DNA of 64,000 bases from Pseudarthrobacter sp. SSS035 (GCF_023273875.1 NZ_CP096882.1:2170001-2234000), one strand, 5' to 3'. Shown: positions 16,820 through 26,467, numbered from the stretch's first letter. A program made the numbers and translations. Notes: generated by a model not told the origin, from the sequence alone.

Positions 16820-17302
16820 TCAGCCGTTGCGCAGGATATCGGCCGCCGAATCAAGGCCTTCTTGCGTTCCAACTGCAACGAGGAGGTCACCGGAGTGAAG
16901 TACGACGTCGGGTCCCGGCGACGGGAGCACTTCGCCTTCGCGCATGATCGCCACGATCGAGACTCCGCACCGGGTGCGGATGCAGGCCTTCCCCATGGGC
17001 TGGTTCTGGAACGGGGATTCCGGCGCGATGGAGAACTGCCGGGTCACGATGCCCGGGATCTCCCGGTGCTCTTCAGTCAGCTTCATGGCTAGGTGCTGCC
17101 CGCCCAGGAGGTTACCCAGGGTGGCGGCCTCATCGCCGGTCAGGGGAATCGACGCCTGGCAGGTGTCGGGATCGTCCCAAGTGGAAACGATGAGTTCCAT
17201 CGTGCCCTCGCGCAGCTCCACGACGCCGATGCGGCGGCCGGAAGTCGTCATGAAGTCCTTCCGCCGGCCCAGGCCGGGGAGGTCAGTCTCGTCCACGTTC
17301 AT
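16820..17302 (-). CDS. RCK_C/TrkA-C domain regulator of the antiporter (KhtT-like)
   Basis: A 160-residue cytosolic protein. The C-terminal RCK_C domain (about 75-158) has GVSIVAIMREGEVLPSPGPDVVLHSGDLLVAVG; the N-terminal half carries the strand pattern seen in KhtT proteins. It is the first gene of a two-gene operon and ends 5 bases before the antiporter. Family knowledge says such subunits gate the antiporter in response to nucleotides or pH. Confidence 0.82.
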   Translation of the reverse strand: MNVDETDLPGLGRRKDFMTTSGRRIGVVELREGTMELIVSTWDDPDTCQASIPLTGDEAATLGNLLGGQHLAMKLTEEHREIPGIVTRQFSIAPESPFQNQPMGKACIRTRCGVSIVAIMREGEVLPSPGPDVVLHSGDLLVAVGTQEGLDSAADILRNG

Positions 17303-17353
17303 ACCACCAGCCTAGTCTTTGCAGGCCGGTTTCGGGCGGGGGTGCGCAAGGCG

Positions 17354-17489
17354 GCGCGAGCGGACACTTGCGGCCCTCGGCGCACACACGCGGCGCGAAC
17401 TGGCAGCAGATGACGCCAAATCCCGGTTTTGAGGTCATCTGCTGCCTGTTCGCGCTTCAAGGGTGTGGGGCTTAAGTGTCCGTTCGCGC
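17354..17489. repeat. Nested inverted repeats (REP-like families A and B)
   Basis: Two hairpins, one inside the other. The outer arms, family B, are near 17354-17375 (GCGCGAGCGGACACTTG) and 17468-17489. The inner arms, family A, are near 17393-17420 (GCGCGAACTGGCAGCAGATG) and 17428-17455. Related arms recur at 36448, 37269 and 39805. It fills the 186-base gap between a UMF1 permease and the antiporter operon. Confidence 0.75.
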
Positions 17490-18892
17490 TAGGAGGCTGG
17501 AACGACGGCGATGGCGGTCTTGTCCGGCGACTTCACCGGCAGCAGGACCAGCAGGCCGGCGAGCAGCACCACCATGATGCCCAGGATTCCCCAGCGCTGT
17601 GCCCCGCCGGGTGCAACCAGGGGCGTGGCCAGCGTGATGCACAGGGTGAACAGCGCCGGGGCCAGGAAACTGACGGCGCGGCCGGTGGTGGCGTAGAGGC
17701 CAAACAGTTCGCCGGACTCGCCGTGGGGTGCCAGCCGGGCCAGGTAAGCCCGCGACGAGGACTGGGCGGGCCCCACAAACAAGCACAGGAACAGCCCGAA
17801 GACCCAGAAGGTGGTGCTGCCTGCCCACGCCGTGCCAAAGAAGATGTAGTCCCCGTTGCCGAGGACCAGGATCATGGTCCCGGCGATCAGCAGCCCCACG
17901 AGGGACCCCACAATCACGGCCTTGGGCCCCACCCGGTCGTCCAGGAACCCGCCGATGACCGCCCCCACGGCAGCCACCACGTTCCCGAAGATGGCGAAGA
18001 AAATGACCTGTGACAATTCAAAGCCGAACGTGCCGGCAGCGATGATCCCGCCGAACGTGAACACGGCCGCGAGGCCGTCCCGGAAGACGGCGCTGGCGAG
18101 GAGGAAGTAAATGGTGTGCGGGCTGGTGGCGTAGATGGCCTTGATCCGCCGGATCAGCAGGCGGTAGGAGGCCAGGAAACCCAGCGGTTGGGCCCGCTCC
18201 GGCCGCGGCAGCTCCGGGACAGCGAACAGCACGGGCATGGCAAAGATGAAGAACCACAGGGCTGAGAACACAGCCACGAGCCGGATGTTCAGGCTGTCCT
18301 CGGTGGAGGCGCCGAACCAGTCGAAGCTCGGCTGCACAAACAGCTGCAGCACAATCAGCAGGGCCACAATGCCGCCCAGGTAGCCCATGCCCCAGCCGAA
18401 CCCGCTGACCTTGCCGATGTTTTTCGGCGTGGAGATCTGGGCCAGCATGGCGTTGTAGTTGACGCCGGCGAACTCAAAGAACACATTCCCCAGCGCGATC
18501 AGGGAAACGCCCAGGAGCAGGAACTCCGGCCGTGGGAACACAAAGAAGCACAGGCCAGTCAGGACGGCGACGGCGGCCGTGTTGACCCCCAGCCACAGTT
18601 TGCGGCGCCCGCCGTTGTCCGAGCGCTGCCCGGTCACCGGAGCGAGCAGCGCGATGGCGATCCCCGCGATGGCCAGTGCACCGCCAAGAACTGCAGAGGC
18701 CTGATCCTCGCCGCCGAAGGCATTGGAGGTGAGGTAGACGGTGAACACAAAGGTGGTCATGACCGCGTTGAAGGCCGCAGATCCCCAATCCCAGGCGGCC
18801 CAGGCGAGGACTCGGCCCTTGCCGGCGGCCTGGGTTCCGGCCGCGAGTTCCGATGACGGCTGCATGGCCTCAGGAGCGCTGGCGGTGTTCAT
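17489..18892 (-). CDS. UMF1/Atg22-type MFS permease
   Basis: A 467-residue MFS protein with about 12 membrane segments. The opening WAAWDWGSAAFNAVMTTFVF is characteristic of the UMF1 (Atg22-like) family; VTGQRSDNGGRRK is the loop 2-3 motif and NYNAMLAQIS a family-specific segment. ATG at 18892 is preferred over an upstream in-frame start at 18946 that would add 18 polar residues. In yeast Atg22 exports amino acids from the vacuole; bacterial substrates are not established. The 193-base gap to the divergent mrp operon should contain both promoters. Confidence 0.85.
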   Translation of the reverse strand: MNTASAPEAMQPSSELAAGTQAAGKGRVLAWAAWDWGSAAFNAVMTTFVFTVYLTSNAFGGEDQASAVLGGALAIAGIAIALLAPVTGQRSDNGGRRKLWLGVNTAAVAVLTGLCFFVFPRPEFLLLGVSLIALGNVFFEFAGVNYNAMLAQISTPKNIGKVSGFGWGMGYLGGIVALLIVLQLFVQPSFDWFGASTEDSLNIRLVAVFSALWFFIFAMPVLFAVPELPRPERAQPLGFLASYRLLIRRIKAIYATSPHTIYFLLASAVFRDGLAAVFTFGGIIAAGTFGFELSQVIFFAIFGNVVAAVGAVIGGFLDDRVGPKAVIVGSLVGLLIAGTMILVLGNGDYIFFGTAWAGSTTFWVFGLFLCLFVGPAQSSSRAYLARLAPHGESGELFGLYATTGRAVSFLAPALFTLCITLATPLVAPGGAQRWGILGIMVVLLAGLLVLLPVKSPDKTAIAVVPAS

Positions 18893-19085
18893 AGGCTGAA
18901 TCGTATCCGCCCCTGGCGAACATCGCGGTGATGATACGCCGGACACCCGGGAAATTCCAGGGACCCGCGATCTGGGGCGGGAAAAGTGTCAGTGGTGCCT
19001 TGATAAACTGTGGCCACCGAACCTGACGAATGACCGCCTGCCCTAACTTTTTGACAATCGAATCCCTGACGTTGCGGAGATACCA

Positions 19086-22000
19086 GTGATCACAGTCCTT
19101 GCCGTGCATTTTGCGGTTGCTGCCGTGGCGCCGTTTCTCTTCAGGGCGTGGGGTCGCAACGCGTTCTATGCGCTGGCGGCTGTGCCCTCTGCTTCCTTTG
19201 TCTGGCTGTTGTTCCAGCACGGCGCCGTGTACTCGGACGCCGGCGCGGTCTCGGAGGTCTTCCCGTGGATTCCCGGGCTGGATCTTGAATTCGCCTTCCG
19301 GCTCGATCCCCTTGCCTGGGTGATGTCGCTCCTTATCCTGGGCGTCGGCGCCTTGGTGCTCGTCTATTGCGCCCGGTACTTCAGCCTCAAGGACCAGGAT
19401 CTCGGCGGCTTCGGCGCCCAGTTCCTCGCCTTCGCGGGAGTGATGTTCGGCCTGGTGATCGCTGACGATCTTCTGCTGATGTTCATCTTCTGGGAACTCA
19501 CCACCATCCTGTCCTACCTGCTGATCGGCTTCGCCCGCACCAGGCTGGCGGCTCGGCGTTCGGCGCTGCAGGCCCTGATGGTCACCACCGCGGGCGGGCT
19601 GGCCATGCTGGTGGGCCTGGTCATGCTTGGCCACAGCGCCGGCACGTACCGGATTTCGGCGATCCTGGCGCAGGCTCCCACGCTGATAAGCGGACCGACC
19701 GGCGCAATCGTTGCCGCCGCCGTCGTACTTATCCTGGCGGGCGCCATCAGCAAGTCCGCGCTGGTTCCCTTCCACTTCTGGCTCCCGGGAGCCATGGCGG
19801 CCCCCACGCCGGTGAGCGCCTACCTCCACGCCGCGGCTATGGTGAAGGCCGGGATCTACCTAGTGGCACGGCTTGCCCCGGGATTTTCCGACACCGCCTA
19901 CTGGCAGTCCATTGTGCTGGGCCTGGGCCTGGCCACCATGCTCGTTGGCGGCTACCGGGCGCTCCGGCAGACCGACATCAAACTCATCCTGGCCTACGGC
20001 ACCGTCAGCCAGCTGGGTTTCCTGACCATGGTGGTGGGGCTGGGCACGCCGGACGCGGCCCTCGCCGGTCTCGCGATGCTCCTCGCCCACGGACTGTTCA
20101 AGGCCACCCTGTTCCTGGTGGTGGGCATCATCGACCACCAGGCCGGTACCCGCTATGTGCGCCAGCTTTCCGGCGTGTTCCGGCAGTCGCGGGCGCTCGG
20201 AATAGTGGCCGGCATCGGTGCCGCCTCGATGGCCGGCGTCCCGCTGCTCGCCGGATTTGTGGCCAAGGAAGCAGTCCTGGAAGCCTTTATCCACCACGCT
20301 TCCGGCGGCGAGGCCTGGAGCATGGTGGTGCTCGTGGGCATCGTCCTCGGTTCCATTCTCACGTTCGCCTATAGCGCACGCTTTATGTGGGGAGCGTTCG
20401 CGGTGAAGCCCGGGATCGAGCGGACAACGTTCAAGGCGGTCAAGCCTTCCTTCCTGGCAGCCCCGGCCGTCCTCAGCGTCCTCAGCATCGTCTACGGCCT
20501 CTGGCCGGCGTCGGTGGACGCCTGGGTCCAGCCCTACGCCGCGCTGTTCGCCTCCACCGCGTCCGACGCCGGCACATCGGCCGAGCAGGCCGGCCACCTT
20601 GCGCTGTGGCACGGTTTCACCCCCGCCCTGGGACTGACGGCCCTCACGTTCGCCCTGGGCCTGGCGATGTACTTCGGACGGAACCTGGTGGCCCGCGCGC
20701 AGTCCCGCGTTCCCGGCTGGATCGACGGCGACCGCATGTACCAGCTGACCATCGGCGCCCTGGACGACACCGCGGTCTGGATTACGGGCCGCACGCAGCG
20801 TGGTTCACTGTACTTCTACCTCGCGGTAATCCTCACGATGGCGTTTGCGCTGCCGCTGACCGCCATGGTGCTGGCGGGCAAGCCGCTGCCGGACAACCTG
20901 TACTTCATCGATCCCTACTCGCCGCTGCAGCCAGTGGTCGGGGCGGGAATTGTGATCGGTGCGCTGGCCGCGGTCAAGGCCAACAAACGGTTCCTCGCCG
21001 TGCTGATGGTGTCCGTGACCGGATACGGGATCGCCCTGATGTTCGCGCTCCAGGGCGCACCGGACCTGGCCCTCACGCAGATGCTTGTGGAAACCATCAT
21101 CCTGGTGGCCTTTGTCCTGGCCATGCGCAGCCTGCCCGCGGAACTCCGTGACCGCACCGGCGGCAAGTACCGGGTGATCCGCGTGATCATCGGGGCAGCG
21201 TTCGGCGTCACCATGGTCTTCGCCGCCATCCACGCCATGGGCGCCCGGGTGGCCGTCCCCGTGTCCCTGGAATTCCCGCGCCTTGCCTATGAAGGCGGCG
21301 GCGGGCTGAACATCGTCAACGTGACCCTGGTGGACATCCGAGCCTGGGACACGTTCGGTGAAATATCCGTCCTTGCCCTGGCCGCCACAGGTGTTGCCAG
21401 CCTCATCTTCGTCCGCGGCCGCGGCGACCGGACCAGGGTCTCTGAAACTATTGCCGAGGGCAGCGTCGGCCGCCAGGTCGCAGTGGATCCCGGGTCGCGG
21501 GAAGCCGCGGCCCTGGCCATCAGCCGCAAATTCGCCGCCTCCGCCCGGGATGCCTGGATCGTGGCGGGGCGCACGCTGGCACCGGAACGGCGTTCCATCA
21601 TCTTTGAAGTGGTCACGCGGCTGATCTTCCACTCCCTGATCATCTTCTCGCTTTACCTCCTCCTGGCCGGCCACAACCTGCCCGGCGGCGGCTTCGCCGG
21701 CGGCCTGACTGCCGGGCTTGCCCTGGCCATCCGCTACCTGGCCGGCGGCCGGTTCGAACTGCGCGAGGCCACGCCCGTCGGCGCCGGAACTCTGCTGGGG
21801 ATCGGGCTCGCCACTGCGGCGGCGTCCGGTGTGGTGCCGCTGCTGCTGGGCGGCCAGGTATTCCAGACCGCCATCATCGAACTCTGGCTTCCGGTGTTCG
21901 GGGACATCAAGTTCGTTACGTCCACCATCTTCGACATCGGCGTCTACATTGTGGTGATCGGACTGGTGCTGGACGTGCTGCGCAGCCTGGGCTCCGAGAT

Positions 22001-22148
22001 CGACGAACACTTTGAAGAGCAGAGAACTGCGCCCGCCGAGGACGCGCAAAGCGACGACGCTCCTGCCGCTGCCGCGGTGCAGGCGGATGTGCACGCCAAG
22101 GAACCCGCGGGCGTCCCCGCCGAAACCACCGCGAGGGGCCAAGGATGA
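19086..22148 (+). CDS. mrpA: Mrp Na+/H+ antiporter subunit A, fused to subunit B
   Basis: A 1020-residue, about 20-segment membrane protein. The N-terminal part is the NuoL-like antiporter core with FWELTTILSYLLIGF (Glu near 137, essential in studied MrpA proteins) and KSALVPFHFWLPGAMAAPTPVSA. The C-terminal 180 residues are subunit B (FEVVTRLIFHSLIIFSLYLL then GHNLPGGGFAGGL), so no separate mrpB is needed. The extreme C-terminus is a charged cytosolic tail rich in Ala/Asp/Glu. It starts at GTG behind GGAGAT. It is first of a six-gene operon expelling Na+ in exchange for protons. Confidence 0.95.
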   Translation: MITVLAVHFAVAAVAPFLFRAWGRNAFYALAAVPSASFVWLLFQHGAVYSDAGAVSEVFPWIPGLDLEFAFRLDPLAWVMSLLILGVGALVLVYCARYFSLKDQDLGGFGAQFLAFAGVMFGLVIADDLLLMFIFWELTTILSYLLIGFARTRLAARRSALQALMVTTAGGLAMLVGLVMLGHSAGTYRISAILAQAPTLISGPTGAIVAAAVVLILAGAISKSALVPFHFWLPGAMAAPTPVSAYLHAAAMVKAGIYLVARLAPGFSDTAYWQSIVLGLGLATMLVGGYRALRQTDIKLILAYGTVSQLGFLTMVVGLGTPDAALAGLAMLLAHGLFKATLFLVVGIIDHQAGTRYVRQLSGVFRQSRALGIVAGIGAASMAGVPLLAGFVAKEAVLEAFIHHASGGEAWSMVVLVGIVLGSILTFAYSARFMWGAFAVKPGIERTTFKAVKPSFLAAPAVLSVLSIVYGLWPASVDAWVQPYAALFASTASDAGTSAEQAGHLALWHGFTPALGLTALTFALGLAMYFGRNLVARAQSRVPGWIDGDRMYQLTIGALDDTAVWITGRTQRGSLYFYLAVILTMAFALPLTAMVLAGKPLPDNLYFIDPYSPLQPVVGAGIVIGALAAVKANKRFLAVLMVSVTGYGIALMFALQGAPDLALTQMLVETIILVAFVLAMRSLPAELRDRTGGKYRVIRVIIGAAFGVTMVFAAIHAMGARVAVPVSLEFPRLAYEGGGGLNIVNVTLVDIRAWDTFGEISVLALAATGVASLIFVRGRGDRTRVSETIAEGSVGRQVAVDPGSREAAALAISRKFAASARDAWIVAGRTLAPERRSIIFEVVTRLIFHSLIIFSLYLLLAGHNLPGGGFAGGLTAGLALAIRYLAGGRFELREATPVGAGTLLGIGLATAAASGVVPLLLGGQVFQTAIIELWLPVFGDIKFVTSTIFDIGVYIVVIGLVLDVLRSLGSEIDEHFEEQRTAPAEDAQSDDAPAAAAVQADVHAKEPAGVPAETTARGQG

Positions 22149-22738
22149 GCGTCAACCTGACCCTGCTTACCGTGATGGGTGCCCTGTATGCGTGCGGCAT
22201 CTACCTGATCCTGGAACGCAGCCTCACCCGCGTGCTGCTGGGGCTGATGCTGCTGGCCAATGCCACCAACCTGCTGATCCTGGCCACCGGCGGCTACGCA
22301 GGCCTGGCGCCGCTGTACAACAAGGACACCGGCGCCCAGGAGTACGCGGACCCGCTTCCGCAAGCCCTGATCCTCACGTCGATCGTGATCTCGTTCGCAG
22401 TGACGGCCTTTATGCTCGGCATCATTTACCGCACGTGGGTCCTGGCCCGCCAGGATGAGATCCAGGACGACATCGAGGACCTCCGTGTCGCCGAGACGCC
22501 CCGCTTCGACGCCGAGGATGACGCCCCGATTCCGGCCGAAACTTCGGAGTTTCCCCTGACCATGCTGGGCAGTGACGGGACAGCCGTCTCGGACCACCCC
22601 ACGGCTGCGGACGGCCCGGATGAGGCCGGGGGTTCCGTCACCGCCGGCGCTAAGGAGATTCCTGCCGGGGACGCCGCCGCCGAAGAGCAACCCGGCTCGC
22701 AGAACGTAACCCCTGGTCCCGAAGGAGGTGTGAAGTGA
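22145..22738 (+). CDS. mrpC: Mrp antiporter subunit C
   Basis: A 197-residue NuoK-like subunit with three membrane segments in the first 110 residues (GIYLILERSLTRVLLGLMLL, ALILTSIVISFAVTAFMLGI). The remaining 85 residues form an acidic, Pro/Glu-rich cytosolic tail that is longer than in most MrpC proteins (about 115 residues). It overlaps mrpA by ATGA and mrpD by GTGA. Confidence 0.93.
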   Translation: MSVNLTLLTVMGALYACGIYLILERSLTRVLLGLMLLANATNLLILATGGYAGLAPLYNKDTGAQEYADPLPQALILTSIVISFAVTAFMLGIIYRTWVLARQDEIQDDIEDLRVAETPRFDAEDDAPIPAETSEFPLTMLGSDGTAVSDHPTAADGPDEAGGSVTAGAKEIPAGDAAAEEQPGSQNVTPGPEGGVK

Positions 22739-24342
22739 ACATCGCAAGCTTTGCCCCGCTCGCCGTCGTACTTCCCATCCTCGGTGCCGCCCTGGCCTTC
22801 CTGCTGATCCGGCACTCCCGCGCCCAGCGCGCGGTGAGCATCGGCGTGCTGTCCCTGACACTTCTGCTGGAGTGCCTGCTGCTGGCCTCCGTGTGGGACG
22901 GCGGAACGGCCGCCGTGACCATCGGCGGCTGGCTGCCGCCGTGGGGCATCACCATGGTGGTGGACCAGTTCTCGTCCCTCATGCTCGTGGTGTCGTCGGC
23001 CATCAGCCTCGCTGTGCTGGTCTACGCCACCGGCCAGGGCATGGCCGACGGCGACCAGGACGCGCCGGTGTCGATCTTCCACCCCACCTACCTGATCCTG
23101 GTGGCCGGGGTGTCCAACGCGTTCCTGTCCGGGGACCTGTTCAACCTGTACGTCGGCTTCGAGATCCTGCTGACGGCAAGCTATGTGCTGATGACACTGG
23201 GCGGAACCGGCCCCCGCATCCGCGCCGGCGTCACCTATGTGGTGGTCTCCGTGGTGTCCTCCGTGCTGTTCCTGATCTCCATCGCGATGGTCTACGGCGC
23301 CACCGGAACCGTGAACATGGCCGACCTCGCCATCAAGCTCGCGGACCTGGACGAGGGAACCCAGACCCTGCTGCACGTGATGCTGCTGGTGGCCTTCGGC
23401 ATCAAGGCGGCCGTGTTCCCGCTGTCGTTCTGGCTGCCCGACTCCTACCCCACGGCGCCCGCGCCGGTCACCGCCGTGTTCGCCGGCCTGCTGACCAAAG
23501 TCGGTGTCTACGCGATGGTGCGCACGGAAACCCTGCTCTTCCCCGGGGACAGCCTGAACACTCCGCTGATGGTGGCGGCGCTGCTGACCATGGTGGTGGG
23601 AATCCTGGGCGCCCTGGCCCAGAGCGACATCAAACGTCTGTTGTCCTTCACCCTGGTCAGCCACATCGGCTATATGGTGTTCGGCCTGGCGATGTCCTCG
23701 GTGGCCGGGCTGGGCGCCGCCGTGTTCTACGTGGCCCACCACATCACCATCCAGACCAGCCTCTTCCTGGTTACGGGCCTGATCGAGCGCCGCGGCGGCA
23801 GCTCCTCCGTGGACCGGCTGGCCGGCCTCGCCAAGCTGTCACCCATCCTGGCCCTGCTCTTCTTTATCCCCGCCATGAACCTTGCCGGGATCCCGCCGTT
23901 CTCCGGTTTCCTGGGGAAAGTGGGGCTCATCCAGGCCGGCATCGAACTGGGCACGCCCCTGGCCTACGCCCTGGTGATCGGCGGTGTGGTCACCAGCCTC
24001 CTGACCTTGCTGGCCGTCGCGCGGGTCTGGAACCGCGCATTCTGGCGCAAGCCCTCGGACGCCGAGCACCCGGACCCCGTCCTGCTGGCTGAGCCCGAGG
24101 ATTCGGATACCGGCAGCCGGGCCGGCCGCAAAAACGTCACGCTGCTGCCCCGCACCATGGTGGGCTCAACCCTGGGCCTGGTGGTCCTGGGCGTGTCACT
24201 CACTGTTTTCGCGGGCCCGCTGTTCACAGTCTCGGACCAGGCCGCCCACGAAATGCTGGACAGGTCCGCCTACATCCAGGCCGTACTGGGCGAGGACACG
24301 GACGTTCCCCCGCTGGCCCTGAAAGACGGTGGGGGCAAATGA
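22735..24342 (+). CDS. mrpD: Mrp antiporter subunit D
   Basis: A 535-residue NuoN/NuoM-like proton-translocating subunit with about 14 segments. FNLYVGFEILLTASYVLM holds the conserved membrane Glu, and AAVFPLSFWLPDSYPTAPAPV the Lys/Trp antiporter motif. It starts with GTG behind GAAGGAGG. It overlaps mrpE by 4 nt. It works as the second antiporter-like subunit next to MrpA. Confidence 0.94.
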   Translation: MNIASFAPLAVVLPILGAALAFLLIRHSRAQRAVSIGVLSLTLLLECLLLASVWDGGTAAVTIGGWLPPWGITMVVDQFSSLMLVVSSAISLAVLVYATGQGMADGDQDAPVSIFHPTYLILVAGVSNAFLSGDLFNLYVGFEILLTASYVLMTLGGTGPRIRAGVTYVVVSVVSSVLFLISIAMVYGATGTVNMADLAIKLADLDEGTQTLLHVMLLVAFGIKAAVFPLSFWLPDSYPTAPAPVTAVFAGLLTKVGVYAMVRTETLLFPGDSLNTPLMVAALLTMVVGILGALAQSDIKRLLSFTLVSHIGYMVFGLAMSSVAGLGAAVFYVAHHITIQTSLFLVTGLIERRGGSSSVDRLAGLAKLSPILALLFFIPAMNLAGIPPFSGFLGKVGLIQAGIELGTPLAYALVIGGVVTSLLTLLAVARVWNRAFWRKPSDAEHPDPVLLAEPEDSDTGSRAGRKNVTLLPRTMVGSTLGLVVLGVSLTVFAGPLFTVSDQAAHEMLDRSAYIQAVLGEDTDVPPLALKDGGGK

Positions 24343-24884
24343 GCCGCCGCCGGATTTCCCTCCGCCAGGAACTGCCCCTGCTGGTATGGCTGGTGATTGT
24401 CTGGGGCGCCCTGTGGCAGGACTTCAGCCCCGGCAACCTGCTCTTCGGCGCGTTGCTGGCCGTCCTCGTGGCCCGGATATTCTACCTGCCGCCGGTGGAA
24501 CTCAGCGGCCGGTTCAACATTCTTTATGCAGTGCCATTCGCCCTGCGTTTCCTGGGCAGGGTGGCGGCAGCCAGCGTTGAGGTCATGTATCTGGCGGCTG
24601 TCCGCGGCCCGCGGGTCATCAACGCCGTCGTCGCGGTGCCGTTGCGGAGCCACCAGGACCTGATGGTCACCGCCACCGGGCACGTGATTTCGCTGATCCC
24701 GGGCTCGCTGGTGGTGGAAGTGGACCGGTCAACGTCCACCCTGTACCTCCACGCGCTCAATGTCAGCAACCCGGAAGAAGTGGAAAGCCTGCGCAAGGAA
24801 GTCCGCTCCATCGAAGCGGGCCTGATCAGGATCATGGGCACCCGCGAAGAACTCGAAGCAATCCGGCAGGAGGCCGCAGCATGA
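24339..24884 (+). CDS. mrpE: Mrp antiporter subunit E
   Basis: A 181-residue membrane-anchored subunit: two membrane segments near the N-terminus (LLVWLVIVWGALW; LLFGALLAVLVARIF) and a cytosolic domain with the family pattern SLIPGSLVVEVDRSTSTLYLH. It is translationally coupled to its neighbours by ATGA overlaps. Confidence 0.92.
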   Translation: MSRRRISLRQELPLLVWLVIVWGALWQDFSPGNLLFGALLAVLVARIFYLPPVELSGRFNILYAVPFALRFLGRVAAASVEVMYLAAVRGPRVINAVVAVPLRSHQDLMVTATGHVISLIPGSLVVEVDRSTSTLYLHALNVSNPEEVESLRKEVRSIEAGLIRIMGTREELEAIRQEAAA

Positions 24885-25159
24885 TGCAGACCGTCCTGGC
24901 TGTCACCGCAGTCATTCTCTCGCTGGCGGCGGCGGGAGCCATCATCAGGATCTCCCGCGGCCCGTCGCTGCTGGACAGGGTGCTGGCCTCCGACGTCCTG
25001 CTCGCGATCCTCGGTGCGGCCCTGTGCATCGACATGGCCGTCAACCGGCACCTGAACAACCTGATGCTGCTGGTGGCGCTGTCCGTGGTCGGCTTCATCG
25101 GGTCGGTGACCGTTGCGCGCTACGTGGCCGACCGGCGGGAGCAAGCCAATGAGTCCTGA
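24881..25159 (+). CDS. mrpF: Mrp antiporter subunit F
   Basis: A 92-residue, three-segment subunit with the usual motif RGPSLLDRVLASDVLLA. It overlaps mrpE by 4 nt and mrpG by 11 nt. Confidence 0.92.
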   Translation: MMQTVLAVTAVILSLAAAGAIIRISRGPSLLDRVLASDVLLAILGAALCIDMAVNRHLNNLMLLVALSVVGFIGSVTVARYVADRREQANES

Positions 25160-25571
25160 GGCCAGCGTGGTTGATAACGTCATCGATACCGTGTCGGCGG
25201 TGTTCCTGGTAGTGGGTGCCCTTATGTCGCTCGCCGCCGCCGTGGGCCTGCTCCGTTTCCCGGACCTGCTGAGCCGGATGCACGCGGCCACCAAGCCCCA
25301 GGTGCTGGGGCTGTTCCTACTCCTGGCGGCCATCGGCCTGCAGCTGCGCACCTGGTGGGTGTGGCCGGTGCTGCTGGTGGCCTGGATTTTCCAGCTGCTG
25401 ACGGTGCCGGTTTCCGCCCACATGGTGGGCCGCGCCGGTTACCGGACCAAACACCTGCACCGTGAGCTGCTCAGCTCCGATGAACTCGAAGCCGTGGTTC
25501 AGAAGGCGGCCCAGTCGGCCCGGGATGAGTCATCCCGGGATGAAGCGTCCGACGGCGGCCGGCGGGACTGA
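25149..25571 (+). CDS. mrpG: Mrp antiporter subunit G
   Basis: A 140-residue three-segment subunit; family motif LLRFPDLLSRMHAATKPQVLG. ATG at 25149 lies within mrpF and gives the normal N-terminus; an earlier in-frame start would be buried in mrpF. The tail after about residue 95 is hydrophilic and acidic. It is last gene of the operon, followed by a hairpin at 25605. Confidence 0.92.
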   Translation: MSPEASVVDNVIDTVSAVFLVVGALMSLAAAVGLLRFPDLLSRMHAATKPQVLGLFLLLAAIGLQLRTWWVWPVLLVAWIFQLLTVPVSAHMVGRAGYRTKHLHRELLSSDELEAVVQKAAQSARDESSRDEASDGGRRD

Positions 25572-25604
25572 GCGTCAACCCACCGCCGGACTGCTTGCCA
25601 GGGT

Positions 25605-25622
25605 TAAACCTCGCCAGGTTTA
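25605..25622. terminator. Short bidirectional hairpin after mrpG
   Basis: TAAACCT-CGCC-AGGTTTA, perfect 7-bp arms between convergent mrpG and the DUF4235 gene, overlapping the latter's stop codon. Confidence 0.55.
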
Positions 25623-25883
25623 GACGATGTCCTGGGACTTGGCGAAACGGGTGATGGCCCGCTGCGTGCCGCGGTTGGCGAGCACCTGGATGATGGTGCT
25701 GACCGAGGCCGAAATGAGCGCAAACGTCAGGGCCGAGCGCAGGGTGGTGGGAGTGTCTTCATCCTTGCCGGTGGGGGGCTTGCGGCCGGTGGACTTTTCC
25801 CACACGGTATTGACCACCTTGGTGCCGACGAACCCGGCGCCGATGCTGATTGCAGTGCCGAGCAGCTTGATGAACAGGTTCAT
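25620..25883 (-). CDS. DUF4235-family membrane protein
   Basis: An 87-residue protein with two hydrophobic segments (LLGTAISIGAGFVGTKVVN and LRSALTFALISASVSTIIQV) separated by a polar loop with WEKSTGRKPP, the hallmark of DUF4235. The C-terminus is basic. The function of the family is unknown. Confidence 0.85.
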   Translation of the reverse strand: MNLFIKLLGTAISIGAGFVGTKVVNTVWEKSTGRKPPTGKDEDTPTTLRSALTFALISASVSTIIQVLANRGTQRAITRFAKSQDIV

Positions 25884-25924
25884 TCGTTGAACTCCTTGTG
25901 AGCGGATCCGGGACTTCCTTTAGC

Positions 25925-26467
25925 CTAACCCGGCTGCATGGACTCCAGAATCTCACGCAGGGCTTCCACCACCAGATCGTGGTCCTGCTGCTGGGGCAGG
26001 CCCGAGACCGTCACCGTGGCCACTGCACCCACGCCGGCGACGTAGACCGGGAAGCAGCCGCCGTGCGGGGCGTAGGTGGACTCGTCAAACCAGCCGTGGT
26101 CCTCGATCCGGCCGCCGTGCAGCCTGCCGCGGAGGCCCACCAGCAACGAAGGGATCTCATACCTGGCGGCGGTGCGCTGCTTCGCCTGGATCCAGCGCTC
26201 GTTGTCCGGGGTGGCGCCGTCCAGGGCCACGTGGAACAGGACCTGGTCACCCTTGGTGATGTCGATCGCGATGGGCAGCTTCCGGCTCTTGCCCAGCTCC
26301 ACCAGGAGCAGCCCGAGGTTGAGGGAGTCGTCCTTGCTGAAATGCGGAAACTGCAGCTCGTTGATCTCGGCTTCGACCCGGGCAATCAGGGCCTCCAGCA
26401 GCCCCGCCGGCTGGGGCACCGTCGAATCGGGATTGAACGCAGTCACAGTCGGGTTGTTGGCAGTCAT
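25925..26467 (-). CDS. Heme-degrading-domain (UPF0303/DUF336) protein
   Basis: A 180-residue single-domain protein of the GlcG/HbpS-type fold: the segment KLPIAIDITKGDQVLFHVALDG and the later YAPHGGCFPVYVAGVGAVATVTVSG are typical of UPF0303 members. Some relatives bind or degrade heme; others are cofactor-binding accessory proteins, so the activity here is open. The start at 26467 (MTANNP) is preferred to 26476. It is divergent from the TPP-controlled operon. Confidence 0.8.
   Translation of the reverse strand: MTANNPTVTAFNPDSTVPQPAGLLEALIARVEAEINELQFPHFSKDDSLNLGLLLVELGKSRKLPIAIDITKGDQVLFHVALDGATPDNERWIQAKQRTAARYEIPSLLVGLRGRLHGGRIEDHGWFDESTYAPHGGCFPVYVAGVGAVATVTVSGLPQQQDHDLVVEALREILESMQPG

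Noticed and set aside
20805..22142. 445-codon open frame opposite mrpA
   Set aside because: Gly/His/Gln-rich shadow opposite a certain gene.
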